From: a bacterium
Lineage (GTDB): Bacteria; Armatimonadota; Abditibacteriia; Abditibacteriales; Abditibacteriaceae
Assembly (NCBI GenBank): GCA_004172935.1
Contig: SDZD01000020.1
Span: 1 to 64,000 of the forward strand
DNA length: 64,000 nt
Direction: 5' to 3'
The position numbers and the translations under genes are program-made. Under the pieces are notes generated by a model. It did not search any database, was not told the DNA's origin, and saw only the letters and a program-made list of their open reading frames with translations. Below, piece by piece: positions 42,647-51,618 of this stretch (the stretch's first letter is position 1; the number at the start of each line of letters is the position of its first letter).

Positions 42647-43984
42647 TCAAGGGTGTGGGCGATAGAAGTCGCTCGACAGTTTCACTTTCTTACCGCCGAC
42701 GAGCTTGTAGGCTTGCGAGTGCGTGCCGCCCGAACGCGAAGTCACCATCGAAACCAGTTCGATTTTCGGCGCGCTACGGGCTTTTTGCCCCCATACCTTG
42801 GCATGGAATTGCCCACCTGAAACCGAAGTCTCGACGCGAATTGGCGACCCGGTTGTGTTGCGGAACTTGAAATCTTTGCTGCCCCACATCAGCGCAGCAT
42901 CGCGTGAAGGCGGCACATACATCACTCGCATTGAGTGGGCGTGGCGCTCGATGATCGGAAAGTTGCCCAGCAGTGCGGCATTATACAGCGTGGAAGCCGC
43001 CTGACAGATTCCGGCCCCTGTTCCCGACACCACGCGCCCCGACACGAACATCTTGGCCTCGCGCCAACCGTTCGAGGCGTTGCGTGGCCCAATCGCGTTA
43101 TTTGTCGAAAAAATCGCCCCCGCAGGAACGACCGTCCCATTGATGTGGCTCGCCGCCATCTTCAAATTCACCGTGCGCCCGCGCAGTGAGGCATCATAGC
43201 GGGTCGAGAACGACGCCAGTAAATACGGGAAAGAGCCTTTGCCTGTCTGGGGCGATTGCGTGGTTTCCGGCTGTACCGCTGGCTCTTTGTCAGGCTCTGT
43301 GGCGCGCACTGGCATCGTCAACAGCAGTTCGCGTGGTTTGGGTGGCGCCGCCTCAAGAGCGGCCTCAATACGACTCGCCGACCCCACGACATTGATGCCC
43401 ACCGTTCCGAAATCGGCGCGCACCTGCGCGTCCAATTCGCGCAGTGCCGCTTCCAATTTGGGGCGATTAACCGTCAGCTGAAACGGCACGTTCTCACCGC
43501 GCCGCGCGCGCGCGAGTAGGGTGCGTACTGGCAATTCGGCGCCCAGTTCATCGCGCCGGAAGGTGTATTGATAGGAGCCAATAACCGTGCGGAATGGCGC
43601 CTGAAGTTGCGGTTCCAGCGCGCGTTGCAAATTCGCCAACGCAGTTGCATCACTTTGTCCGGCCACCGAAAGTCCGGCGACTGTGCCCGACACTCTGGGG
43701 GCGAGTTTAGTTGGTGCTGGTTTGGCCGGAGTTTTAACCCTGGGTGTTTTTGGCCCCGGCGTTGTCGCGGGTTTGGGGCTGTTTTGGTGCCGCACTGGTT
43801 CGCCGATGACAAGCGGTTCCTCGTTGGGAAGCGGCTGGTCGAGCATTGGGTCGGGGTCTTCGTTGATGGATGGGTTCGCGGGCGAAGGCAATACCTGCGC
43901 GCGAGCCACGATAGGGCTGAGCGCGAGTAACAGCACAGGAAGCGGACGCACGAATTGGAACATGAGCAAATAGTTTGACCTCAT
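42647..43984 (-). CDS. VanW-family secreted protein
   Basis: From ATG 43984 (alternative ATG 43963) the protein has a signal peptide (FVRPLPVLLLALSPIVARAQ), a Pro/Thr/Lys-rich linker, a YoaR-like/peptidoglycan-binding-4 region in the middle, and a C-terminal VanW domain. VanW landmarks are YLLASFSTRYDAS, NLKMAASHINGTVVPAGAIF, NAIGPRNASNGWREA, GTGAGICQAASTLYNAAL and RHAHSMRVMYVPPSRDAALMW. VanW proteins are envelope proteins linked to peptidoglycan; exact activity is uncertain. The upstream J-domain fusion gene ends 60 bp before with a terminator between, so it is a separate unit. Confidence 0.85.
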   Translation of the reverse strand: MRSNYLLMFQFVRPLPVLLLALSPIVARAQVLPSPANPSINEDPDPMLDQPLPNEEPLVIGEPVRHQNSPKPATTPGPKTPRVKTPAKPAPTKLAPRVSGTVAGLSVAGQSDATALANLQRALEPQLQAPFRTVIGSYQYTFRRDELGAELPVRTLLARARRGENVPFQLTVNRPKLEAALRELDAQVRADFGTVGINVVGSASRIEAALEAAPPKPRELLLTMPVRATEPDKEPAVQPETTQSPQTGKGSFPYLLASFSTRYDASLRGRTVNLKMAASHINGTVVPAGAIFSTNNAIGPRNASNGWREAKMFVSGRVVSGTGAGICQAASTLYNAALLGNFPIIERHAHSMRVMYVPPSRDAALMWGSKDFKFRNTTGSPIRVETSVSGGQFHAKVWGQKARSAPKIELVSMVTSRSGGTHSQAYKLVGGKKVKLSSDFYRPHP

Positions 43985-43991
43985 TGAAGCA

Positions 43992-44023
43992 CAAAAAGGT
44001 CGGGAACACACTGTTCCCGACCT
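43992..44023 (-). terminator. Intrinsic terminator after J-domain fusion gene
   Basis: A perfect 12-bp stem, AGGTCGGGAACA (43997-44008) and TGTTCCCGACCT (44012-44023) around a 3-nt loop, is followed on the minus strand by TTTTTGTGC. It lies 21 bp beyond the stop of the gene at 44044. Confidence 0.85.
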
Positions 44024-44043
44024 CTGGAAATGACAAGTAGCTC

Positions 44044-46212
44044 TTACTTGAAGCGCTTGGCCCATGCTCCCAACAACACCGGAAGCGTGCTGCTGCCATC
44101 ACGTTCGTCGCGTCCAAGCGTCTGGTGAATGCCGCGCGATTGGAAGTTGACATTGGTGAATGGGTTGCCCTTGACGTGTGTTTGCAGCGACAAATTCGAA
44201 GGTCGCATTCCTGACAGCAACAGCGATTTTTGGCCGTCTTCCGAGCGCAGGAAGCGCTTGAATTCCTGACGTGCCGCCGCTACTTCGACCCCGGCGCCCA
44301 CGCGCTCGACATCGCAGAACGGGTGATCCGCCAGAATGGTGCGAGGCAGGTAATACACCTCGACCGCTTCGCCCTTGCTCATCGAGCGCAGCGCGTCGCT
44401 TTCGTAGGTCAGTCCCCACCAAACCCGGCTGGCTCCATCTTGCGTCAGGTCGTTCACCAAATCGCTCATCGAAGGATAGGCCGATGGCGTGTTCAGTTCG
44501 AAGGTGTTCATCCACTTCCAAAAGCCATTGCTTTTGGCGGCCTCGCGCGGTGCCATGCCATTGGAATCCGCCCACTCACGAGACATCGAGAAGCGTGTCA
44601 GCGCACCGACGGACGTTTTTTGTGGGTCGCTCAAACCGAAGTGCCCGCTCGCCCCAGCTGTGATGGCATCGCGTAGCGCATCCCACGAACCGATTTGATG
44701 GTTCGGGAAGCGGCGGCGCAATTCGCCCGCACGGTCAGAACGTGCCATCAACACAATCGGAGTGCGTGCCAGCGAATCGCCGAGAGCAAGCGTCTGACGC
44801 TTGAAGCGTGGTGCTAACGCATTATAGGATTCAATCGCCGAATCGTTGGCCGGAATCCACACATCTGGCGCGGTTTCGCCACCGTTCAACGCTCGGCGCA
44901 CGCCGCCGCTTTCATCGAGTTCCTGAAGAACGACATCGTAATATTGCCCGTCGTTAGTCTTCTCCCACACGGTTTCGGCGTTTTGAAGTGCCGGAGCGAT
45001 TTCGGGTGAGGCCACCAGCAAAATCGGCATCCGCTCTGTACTCGTCGCTACAGCGGGGGTCGAAGCAAATTTCTGAATCGAGATGGTGAACAGCACGCCA
45101 GTAATGGCGACCATCAAGTTCAATGATGTCGGCGACAGCACACGCTTGCGTCCACCTACTGTGTTATCGCCAACTACGACCCGCGAAGGGGACGAGCCAT
45201 TGGCGCCTTTGCGGGGCGGCAACTTTGGCTCGCCCGAAATCTTCTCGTGGAACGAAGGTGGTGCTACAAACGGCTCATCATCGACGTGAGAATTGCGACG
45301 ACGGCGAATATCGCGTGCCTCCTCGGCGGTCAGCATTTTGGCGCGCACCAATTCGCCTTCCTGAATTTCCACCACGGGAGCAGAGGGCGTCGATTTTTTG
45401 GCCTTGGGTGGTGCTACTGGCTCTGGTTGTTCGTGCTGCGTTTGGACTGGGTTGTTGACGACGGTAGTTTCGCGATGCACGGACGCAACCGGGCGCTCAG
45501 AAGCAACCGAGCGCTCGCGTGTCGGATTGAGTGGCTTTTTGGGTGCGGAAGCCTCAGGAATAAGTGCTTCGGGCTTGGCGGACGCACTGGGCTTGGCAGG
45601 CTGTGCTGTGACTTTGGAGGGTAACGACGAGGGTTTAGGTGGCAGTGATGAGGAGCGGACTTCGGGCTTGGAGAGGGTGTGAGGAGGAACTGCTTTGGTC
45701 TTAACGGCTTGAGAGGGCAATAATTCGAGTTCCAGACCCGCGCGAGCGCACTCGACGACTTCGCGCGCTGCGTTAATTTCATCCTGCACGCGAGCTGGAA
45801 GCTGGCTCAAGTCGGAATCGGGCTGGTTCGAGATTTCGCCGCCACGCATGGCCGCGATGAACGCCACGTAATTTTGCGCCGTTGGGTCACCAATCGAGTG
45901 CAAAATGTGCTGGCGGTCGTACTTGGCCCGCCACTGCGGATCAAGCAACACCCGTCGCGCCTGTGGCAACACCCTCTCGACAAGCGACAGGTAATACATC
46001 CGCAATTTCATGTCGCGGTGTTCGGTGTTGGCACTCGAATCGGCGTACACCTTGCCAATTCTCCGGCGTATTACGTCCTCGTCCGCACTCACAGGCACGT
46101 CGAGAAGTGCATAAAAATCAAGCCACTGTCCATCTAATGTAGGATCGGTCACGTTCGTCGTCATCGAAAAAACCTCACTGCCCGCGCTCAAAAATTTCAG
46201 GTGTAACGACAT
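44044..46212 (-). CDS. Membrane fusion: J-domain-like N-terminus, TM helix, extracytoplasmic solute-binding-like domain
   Basis: The 722-residue protein starts at ATG 46212 with GGAGGAG (46219-46225) upstream; the TTG at 46227 is rejected. Residues about 30-100 resemble a J-domain (WLDFYALLDVPVSADEDVIR..., LDPQWRAKYDRQ), but without a clear HPD, so it is J-like. A long Pro/Lys/Ala-rich linker (about 140-350) follows, then one TM helix (LNLMVAITGVLFTISIQKF, about 380). The C-terminal ~330 residues read like an ABC-type solute-binding protein (PILLVASPEIAPALQNAETVW, APDVWIPANDSA, DSLARTPIVLMARSD, SVGALTRFSMSREW). The predicted topology is J-part in the cytoplasm and binding domain outside. No ABC genes are adjacent, so function is unknown. 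Confidence 0.75.
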   Translation of the reverse strand: MSLHLKFLSAGSEVFSMTTNVTDPTLDGQWLDFYALLDVPVSADEDVIRRRIGKVYADSSANTEHRDMKLRMYYLSLVERVLPQARRVLLDPQWRAKYDRQHILHSIGDPTAQNYVAFIAAMRGGEISNQPDSDLSQLPARVQDEINAAREVVECARAGLELELLPSQAVKTKAVPPHTLSKPEVRSSSLPPKPSSLPSKVTAQPAKPSASAKPEALIPEASAPKKPLNPTRERSVASERPVASVHRETTVVNNPVQTQHEQPEPVAPPKAKKSTPSAPVVEIQEGELVRAKMLTAEEARDIRRRRNSHVDDEPFVAPPSFHEKISGEPKLPPRKGANGSSPSRVVVGDNTVGGRKRVLSPTSLNLMVAITGVLFTISIQKFASTPAVATSTERMPILLVASPEIAPALQNAETVWEKTNDGQYYDVVLQELDESGGVRRALNGGETAPDVWIPANDSAIESYNALAPRFKRQTLALGDSLARTPIVLMARSDRAGELRRRFPNHQIGSWDALRDAITAGASGHFGLSDPQKTSVGALTRFSMSREWADSNGMAPREAAKSNGFWKWMNTFELNTPSAYPSMSDLVNDLTQDGASRVWWGLTYESDALRSMSKGEAVEVYYLPRTILADHPFCDVERVGAGVEVAAARQEFKRFLRSEDGQKSLLLSGMRPSNLSLQTHVKGNPFTNVNFQSRGIHQTLGRDERDGSSTLPVLLGAWAKRFK

Positions 46213-46374
46213 CAACTGCTCCTCCAACGTATACCGTTCGACGCGAGCGTGTCAGTCGCTGTTCACAAGAATAAATCACTAAACGCAACTGCGTTAAGCA
46301 TTAAATTGGCCTTTCAAAATTGCCAGCTTTGCCCTTGGAGAACGTTCTGCCATATAAAAAGCGACTTTTGAAAC

Positions 46375-46411
46375 GAAAAACCGACGACTTTTTCCTAAAA
46401 ATCGCCGGTTT
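46375..46411 (-). terminator. Intrinsic terminator after pheT
   Basis: Arms AAACCGACGA (46378-46387) and TCGCCGGTTT (46402-46411) pair over 10 bp with one G-U. On the minus strand the stem is followed by TTTCG and more T. It lies about 65 bp beyond the pheT stop. Confidence 0.65.
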
Positions 46412-46475
46412 CCCTTTTTAGTTCTATAAGCCACTTCCCATCGCTAACCCGAAAGTGCAGTGATGACGACTAAAG

Positions 46476-48497
46476 TTACGAGCGAATCGTCGCGCCAAGC
46501 GCCGTTGCCGCTTCGATGACTTTCTTCGAAACGCCCTCGATGTCGCTTTCCCCCAGCGTGCGGTCGGGAGCCTGCAAGCGCAACGACAGCGCCAGCGACT
46601 TCATGCCTTCGCCAAGGTTGGCACCTTGATAGACATCGACCACGCGCGCCGAGGTAACGAGGTCGCCGCCGCCCAGTTGCACAGCCTCTACCAGACGTAG
46701 CGACGGCAAATTTTGCGGCACCACGAACGCGAAGTCGCGCTCGACGGCGGGGAAGTTCGAAAAGCTCTCGAAGCGGCGCACGAGGCGAAGGTGACGCACC
46801 AGCGCATCGAAGTCGATTTGCGCGACATAGACGCGGTGCGAGATTTCCCACTTCGCGGCCACCAACGGGTGAATTTCGCCCATAACGCCTATCTCGGCCC
46901 CATTCAGCGAAATCGAAGCGCAGCGGCCGGGATGGAACGCCGCATGGCGCGACGGCTCGAACACCGATTCGGGGGCGCCAAACTCGCGTAGCACGTTGCC
47001 CACGATGGCCTTCAGCGCGAAGAAGTCAACCGGAGCTGCCGTTTTCTGCCAGTGAGCAGGCGCGGGAGCATCGCTCAGGCACACACCTAGGGTCCGTTTC
47101 TCATCGGCCAATGGGTGCGAAGGGCTAGTCTCATAGATGCGCCCAATCTCGAAGCCGCGCAAACGGCGTCCTTTGTTACGCGCCAACACATCAAGCAGCG
47201 AAGGCAACAGGCTGGTGCGAAGCAGCGTGTAATCTTCGGTCAGCGCGTTGCGTAGCTTCACCGCTTTCTCGGTCGAAAGCCCCGCATTAGCGTGCGCGCT
47301 CTCATTCGAAAGCGAGATGGTCGCGACTTCGGTCAGTCCGCAACGCAAGCACGCTGAGCGCGCGCGGTCTTCCAATCGGCCCGCCAATGGTCGTCCAGCG
47401 GCGGCATTAACGCCTTTGCTGAGCGTTGTTGGCACGCGGTCATAGCCATACAGGCGCGCGACTTCTTCGATGAGGTCGATTTCGCGTTCGATGTCGCGGC
47501 GCCGCGTTGGTATCTGCGCCACGATGGATTCGCCATCGAGTGCGGTCTTGAAGCCGAGGCGGTCAAGCGCATTCTGCATCCACGCCGTTTCGATTTTAAG
47601 GCCGAGAACTTCGTTGGCGCGCGCTGGACGCATCGAAACCACGCGAGGTGTCGCTGGGCGTGGGTAAACGTCCACGGCATCGAGCGCGACTTTGCCGCCC
47701 GCCCAATCGGCGAGCAGTTGGGCCGCGCGGTCGAGCGAACGCTTACAGCCATTCGGGTCAACCCAACGCTCGAAGCGGCGGCTGGCCTCGCTGGGTAGTC
47801 CCAGTTTCTGCACGCCGCGCCGCACGCGCGTCGAAGCAAAGTGCGCGCTTTCGAGTAGCACGTTTACCGTCGAATCCGAAACCTCGGTGTCGGCTCCGCC
47901 CATGATTCCAGCGATAGCAATGGGCTTATCGTCGTCGGTGATGATCAGAATGTCCGAAGATAGCTTGCGCTCTTGGCCATCGAGGGTTGTTAACGTCTCA
48001 TCTTCGCCTGCGCGGCGTACCGCGATTTTGCCCTTCAACTTGTCGAAGTCGAAGGCGTGCAGCGGTTGTCCCCATTCCAACATGACGTAGTTGGTCGCAT
48101 CGACAACGTTGTTGATGGGCCGAACGCCACAGTCGGTCAAGCGCTTTTGCACCCATTCGGGCGAAGGGCCAATTTTGACACCCTCGATCAGACGGGCGCT
48201 GTAGCGCGCGCAATCTTCGGGATCGAAAATCGACACCTCGACGCGGCCCTCAATGGTTGGGCCATCCTCGCTCACGTCGGGGGCAGGAGCGCGGAAGCGA
48301 GCCTCGGTCATGGCGCCGATTTCGCGCGCCAAACCTGTCGCACACAACCAGTCGCCGCGATTGCTGGTGACTTCCAGTTCAAAACGGTCGCCGTCGCGTT
48401 CGTCCACGCCCAATCCGGCAAGGAGCAAGATGTCCTCTAATTTTTCTATCGGCGGCAATTGCACGTAATCGCCGAGCCATTCAGCAGAAATTCTCAT
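46476..48497 (-). CDS. pheT: Phenylalanyl-tRNA synthetase beta subunit (short form)
   Basis: The 673-residue protein begins MRISAEWLGDYVQLPPIEKL and shows B3/B4 editing-domain motifs (RPINNVVDATNYVMLEWGQPLHAFD, IAIAGIMGG, SAHFASTRVRRG, LPSEASRRFERWVDP), the B5 domain, the catalytic-like core (LRTSLLPSLLDVLARNKG) and a C-terminal ferredoxin-like anticodon-binding domain (FSNFPAVERDFAFVV). Usual bacterial PheT is about 800 residues: between residues about 35 and 160 it has an EMAP/OB-fold tRNA-binding domain, which is missing here. GLGVDERDGDRFELEVTSNRGD goes straight to the editing region. It works with PheS as a heterotetramer. Confidence 0.95.
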   Translation of the reverse strand: MRISAEWLGDYVQLPPIEKLEDILLLAGLGVDERDGDRFELEVTSNRGDWLCATGLAREIGAMTEARFRAPAPDVSEDGPTIEGRVEVSIFDPEDCARYSARLIEGVKIGPSPEWVQKRLTDCGVRPINNVVDATNYVMLEWGQPLHAFDFDKLKGKIAVRRAGEDETLTTLDGQERKLSSDILIITDDDKPIAIAGIMGGADTEVSDSTVNVLLESAHFASTRVRRGVQKLGLPSEASRRFERWVDPNGCKRSLDRAAQLLADWAGGKVALDAVDVYPRPATPRVVSMRPARANEVLGLKIETAWMQNALDRLGFKTALDGESIVAQIPTRRRDIEREIDLIEEVARLYGYDRVPTTLSKGVNAAAGRPLAGRLEDRARSACLRCGLTEVATISLSNESAHANAGLSTEKAVKLRNALTEDYTLLRTSLLPSLLDVLARNKGRRLRGFEIGRIYETSPSHPLADEKRTLGVCLSDAPAPAHWQKTAAPVDFFALKAIVGNVLREFGAPESVFEPSRHAAFHPGRCASISLNGAEIGVMGEIHPLVAAKWEISHRVYVAQIDFDALVRHLRLVRRFESFSNFPAVERDFAFVVPQNLPSLRLVEAVQLGGGDLVTSARVVDVYQGANLGEGMKSLALSLRLQAPDRTLGESDIEGVSKKVIEAATALGATIRS

Positions 48498-48566
48498 GTG
48501 GTTTTACAGCGGATGCTTGCGGTAGGGCGTCGGAATATTTGGCGCCCTACCGTGTTTCTCGGCGAT

Positions 48567-49574
48567 TTAGAACTGTTCCAAAAAGCGCAGGTCGTTTTCG
48601 TAGAATAAGCGCAAGTCTTCGATGCCGAACTTGATCATAGCCATGCGCTCGATGCCAAAGCCGAACGCGAAGCCAGTCACTTCTTCGGGATTATAGCCCA
48701 CGTTTTCGAGGACTGTGGGGTGAACCAGACCGCAACCGCCCAACTCCAGCCACTTGCCGTTAAAGAACACGTCGAACTCGGCGCTTGGCTCGGTAAAGGG
48801 GAAGAAGTGCGGACGGAAGCGGGTTTGTACTGTGCCCGCACCGGGCGCCGCCTCGAACAACTGCGATAAAAACGTCGATAGCGTACCTTTCAGGTCGCCG
48901 AAGGTGATGCCGGGAGCCACGCACAAACCCTCGACCTGGTTGAACATAGCGAGGTGGGTGCGGTCGATGGCTTCACGACGATAAACACGACCGGGCGCGA
49001 TGATTTTAATCGGCGGTTGGCGATTTTCCATCGTGCGAATTTGCACCGAACTGGTTTCGGTACGTAGGACCACATCATCAGCCACATACAGCGTGTCTCG
49101 CTCAAAGCGCGCCGGATGGTCGGGGCCAATGTTGAGCGCGTCGAAGTTGTAGTAGACGTTTTCTACCTCTGGCCCTTCGACAACCGAAAAACCGAGATTC
49201 GAAAAAATTCGCACGATGTCATCGAGCGTCTGCGTCAGCGGATGGCGTCGGCCAAACGAAATGTCGGGCGCAGGAAGCGTCACATCGAGAGCTTCGGCCA
49301 ACAGCTTGGCGTCGAGTTCGGCCTTGTGCAGCTCGTTTTTGCGAGTCTCGAACGCACTTTCGACACGGCGCTTAACCTCATTGATGAGCGCGCCCAGGCG
49401 CGGACGGTCGGCGGGCGAGGCTTTGCCCAAACTCCGCGAAGCCAGAGTTAATTCGGCAGTTCGGCCCAGCGTTTGAACTCGCAAGGTTTCATATTCAGCG
49501 CTTGTTTTAACGAGGGAAAGCGCTTCCATCGCTTCGGCTTCGAGTTGGGGCAAGCGCGTTTCAAGATCGGACAT
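48567..49574 (-). CDS. pheS: Phenylalanyl-tRNA synthetase alpha subunit
   Basis: From ATG 49574 the 335-residue protein contains an N-terminal coiled coil (residues 1-90) and the class II catalytic domain. Motif-like elements are GRRHPLTQTLDDIVRIF, FSVVEGPEVE, NFDALNIGPDHPAR, RTETSSVQIRTM, PGRVYRREAIDRTH, FNQVEGL, PHFFPFTEPSAEFDV and GFAFGFGIERMAMIKFGIEDLR. All are typical of PheS. It is followed 69 bp later by pheT; the pair forms one operon. Confidence 0.97.
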   Translation of the reverse strand: MSDLETRLPQLEAEAMEALSLVKTSAEYETLRVQTLGRTAELTLASRSLGKASPADRPRLGALINEVKRRVESAFETRKNELHKAELDAKLLAEALDVTLPAPDISFGRRHPLTQTLDDIVRIFSNLGFSVVEGPEVENVYYNFDALNIGPDHPARFERDTLYVADDVVLRTETSSVQIRTMENRQPPIKIIAPGRVYRREAIDRTHLAMFNQVEGLCVAPGITFGDLKGTLSTFLSQLFEAAPGAGTVQTRFRPHFFPFTEPSAEFDVFFNGKWLELGGCGLVHPTVLENVGYNPEEVTGFAFGFGIERMAMIKFGIEDLRLFYENDLRFLEQF

Positions 49575-49645
49575 AAAAGAAGAACGCCGACAAGTGTAAC
49601 AAGGCATTTTTAGCCTTCATTCTCCAACCCATTCCAACCCCTATA

Positions 49646-49675
49646 TATACAGTAAGGAAACACCCTTATATTCAA
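49646..49675 (-). promoter_or_regulatory. Probable pheST promoter
   Basis: On the minus strand TTGAAT (49670-49675) and TGTATA (49646-49651) are separated by 18 bp, about 70 bp upstream of the pheS start. Between promoter and gene a short AAGGC/GCCTT pair (about 49605-49622) occurs; I do not see a Phe-rich leader peptide. Confidence 0.45.
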
Positions 49676-49701
49676 CCCCTACAGCCTCTGATTGGAGCGA
49701 C

Positions 49702-50814
49702 TCATGTCATCACTCTGTTCGAGTCTGTTCCGTATCTGTAATAGCTGGTCACCTCTGCAGCCTTCTTGTTAGAGAGCCACTGCATCATCGCTCTTCCCTT
49801 CCCCTTTGGCCTAGTCCCGTAAAAAGCATCGAAAGAGGCTGAAATACTCCTTGATTGTGATGACTGCCCCGCCAATGTAATCCATGCCTGATTCTTCTCG
49901 GAGAACTCGACTGTCAGGGGCGAAGCGTTATCGAGTCGAGCCGGTCTAGATGTGTTCTTGGTGATTACCCCACGCTCTTTCATACAAACGGCCATCTGTC
50001 GCAACAACATTTGTGTCGGTTGGCTCAATTGTCCCACTGTGGTTTTCAGGGTGCCTTTGGGCGCTTTCAGAGCATCTTTGCCCGTCAACTCCTGACTCAA
50101 TCTTTGTGTCAGCAACTTATTTAGCCGCTTTGTTACCCAGGGCGATGCACTTCTCACGCGGCCCCCCTGCGCCCACTCACCGCTCAGCCCCTCCAGCATT
50201 TCCCACTGTTGCCCTTCGGACAGCACATGCTCCGGCGCCATCAAAAGCCCTTGCGGTAGCATGTACAATCGGCTCCCGCTCAGCGCCGCCACGTTAGCTA
50301 GAATGTCGCCCACGCGCGTCTGCTTCAAATCAAAACTCAGCCGCACCGCGCTGGTTTCGCGCACCTGTAGCGGCAAACTCTTGGTCGGCAGCATCGGTTC
50401 GACGCGCGCCATCACGTCCGCTACAGTCGCGTTCTCTATCTTCAAGTCGATGCTCTGCTGGCAAGCCTCCTCCCACCGAAACATCGCCACGACCTGCTTA
50501 AGCTCCACCTTCTGCTGCTCCGAAAGCGGCAGAGGATGGGCAGAAGCAACCAAACGCGGCCCCGGTTTGCGAGGCCAAAGCCCAACCTGTTTGGGCGTAG
50601 CTGTCGGCGTTGGCGGCGTCCTGCCAGTCGCTACAGACCCATCGGGAGAACTCGCAGGAGAATCTGGGTTATTAGTCAATTGAAACGCTAGAGCGCCTAT
50701 CGAAAGCGCGATAAGCACCGCCGCAAAGCCTTTGATGTACAGAGATTTGGAGTTTTGAGAATCAGTCAAGGGGCATATCCTCGCGGAAAACAACGTTCCG
50801 CAACGCGAACCCAT
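49702..50814 (-). CDS. Membrane-anchored protein with secretin-N-like (STN-type) region
   Basis: The 370-residue protein has an N-terminal membrane anchor (SLYIKGFAAVLIALSIGALAFQL, about 24-46), a Pro/Ser/Thr linker, and a segment (about 120-190) resembling secretin/TonB short N-terminal modules: SIDLKIENATVADVMARV and LSFDLKQTRVGDILANVAAL. The remainder is unrecognised. It is therefore probably an envelope protein of the periplasm. No secretin genes lie nearby. ATG 50814 is the only in-frame start that keeps the anchor with a short cytoplasmic part, although ATG/GTG variants nearby cannot be excluded. Confidence 0.6.
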   Translation of the reverse strand: MGSRCGTLFSARICPLTDSQNSKSLYIKGFAAVLIALSIGALAFQLTNNPDSPASSPDGSVATGRTPPTPTATPKQVGLWPRKPGPRLVASAHPLPLSEQQKVELKQVVAMFRWEEACQQSIDLKIENATVADVMARVEPMLPTKSLPLQVRETSAVRLSFDLKQTRVGDILANVAALSGSRLYMLPQGLLMAPEHVLSEGQQWEMLEGLSGEWAQGGRVRSASPWVTKRLNKLLTQRLSQELTGKDALKAPKGTLKTTVGQLSQPTQMLLRQMAVCMKERGVITKNTSRPARLDNASPLTVEFSEKNQAWITLAGQSSQSRSISASFDAFYGTRPKGKGRAMMQWLSNKKAAEVTSYYRYGTDSNRVMT

Positions 50815-50946
50815 TATTCGAAATGCGACTAACCCCTACATTAAATCTTTGCAACGACGTTAAGAACCCGAAATCCCCCGCAACTTCCTCTCTTCTTATA
50901 AAAGATGAGGGGCTGTCTCACAATGCTTATTCATAGCAATGAAGTC

Positions 50947-51024
50947 GGTTGTCCGAGTTCCTGCCTCCTTCCGTTTGGCCCTTCCCTAACCCTCCCCACT
51001 CCGTGGAGAGGGAACCACTCACCG
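50947..51024 (+). repeat. Left arm of ~78-bp inverted repeat flanking DUF559 gene
   Basis: Starts GGTTGTCCGAGTTCCTGCC and ends GAGAGGGAACCACTCACCG. It is inverted relative to 51504-51582, with only about eight differences including one 1-bp indel. It contains the partial inner palindrome CCCTCCCCAC..GTGGAGAGGG. Confidence 0.9.
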
Positions 51025-51095
51025 CATCAATAGGGGTTTTAATGGTTTATGGGCAATAGAGGTCAGTAGGTTATTAGGCTTCATACACTCGTGAC

Positions 51096-51470
51096 GTGCC
51101 CATCCCCAAGAAAACTATCCGTGCTCGCGAATTGCGGCGAGATGCGACGCCATTCGAAATACAACTCTGGCAAATGCTTCGTTCTCACAAAATGGAAGGC
51201 ATTCATTGGCGTCGCCAGCATCCCATAGGACCCTATTTCGCCGATTTTGCCTGTGCAACTGCAAAATTGATAGTCGAACTTGATGGTAATTCCCACGATG
51301 GACGAGAAGCCGAAGATGCCAACCGAGATGCTACTTTATTGGAATGGGGTTGGACAACGCTTCGTATCCCCAATCGCGACTTGATGCGTGACCCAGAAAG
51401 TGTTTGGCGTACTATCGCAATCCACTTGGAATCTCCCACCAACGAACTGATGCCAAAAATAGAATCATAG
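51096..51470 (+). CDS. DUF559 endonuclease-like protein
   Basis: The 124-residue protein matches the DUF559 (PD-(D/E)XK, Vsr-like) pattern: ARELRRDATPFEIQLWQMLR, then FRRQ-like HWRRQHPIGPYFADFAC, LIVELDGNSHDGREAEDANR and GWTTLRIPNRDLM. The D in YFADF and the E-L-D of VELDG correspond to the nuclease core. Start is GTG 51096; the alternative GTG 51091 is not in frame. The gene lies alone within a pair of long inverted repeats (50947-51024, 51504-51582). DUF559 proteins are widespread and of unknown function; nicking or cleavage of DNA is a family inference. Confidence 0.88.
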   Translation: MPIPKKTIRARELRRDATPFEIQLWQMLRSHKMEGIHWRRQHPIGPYFADFACATAKLIVELDGNSHDGREAEDANRDATLLEWGWTTLRIPNRDLMRDPESVWRTIAIHLESPTNELMPKIES

Positions 51471-51503
51471 GATGTGTACAAACGATGCTTGACTTTCGCA
51501 GTT

Positions 51504-51582
51504 CGGTGAGTGGTTCCCTCTCTACGAAGTGGGGAGGGTTAGGGAGGGGCCAAAACGAGAGGAGGCAGGAACTCGGACAACC
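51504..51582 (-). repeat. Right arm of ~78-bp inverted repeat flanking DUF559 gene
   Basis: Reverse complement of the left arm (50947-51024) with few differences. It lies 33 bp after the DUF559 stop. The whole unit 50947-51582 is 636 bp. The spacing resembles a minimal mobile cassette, but no target duplication is clear. Confidence 0.9.
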
Positions 51583-51618
51583 AGCTTCATTCTTACCTTG
51601 GTACACATTCGCTCGAAT

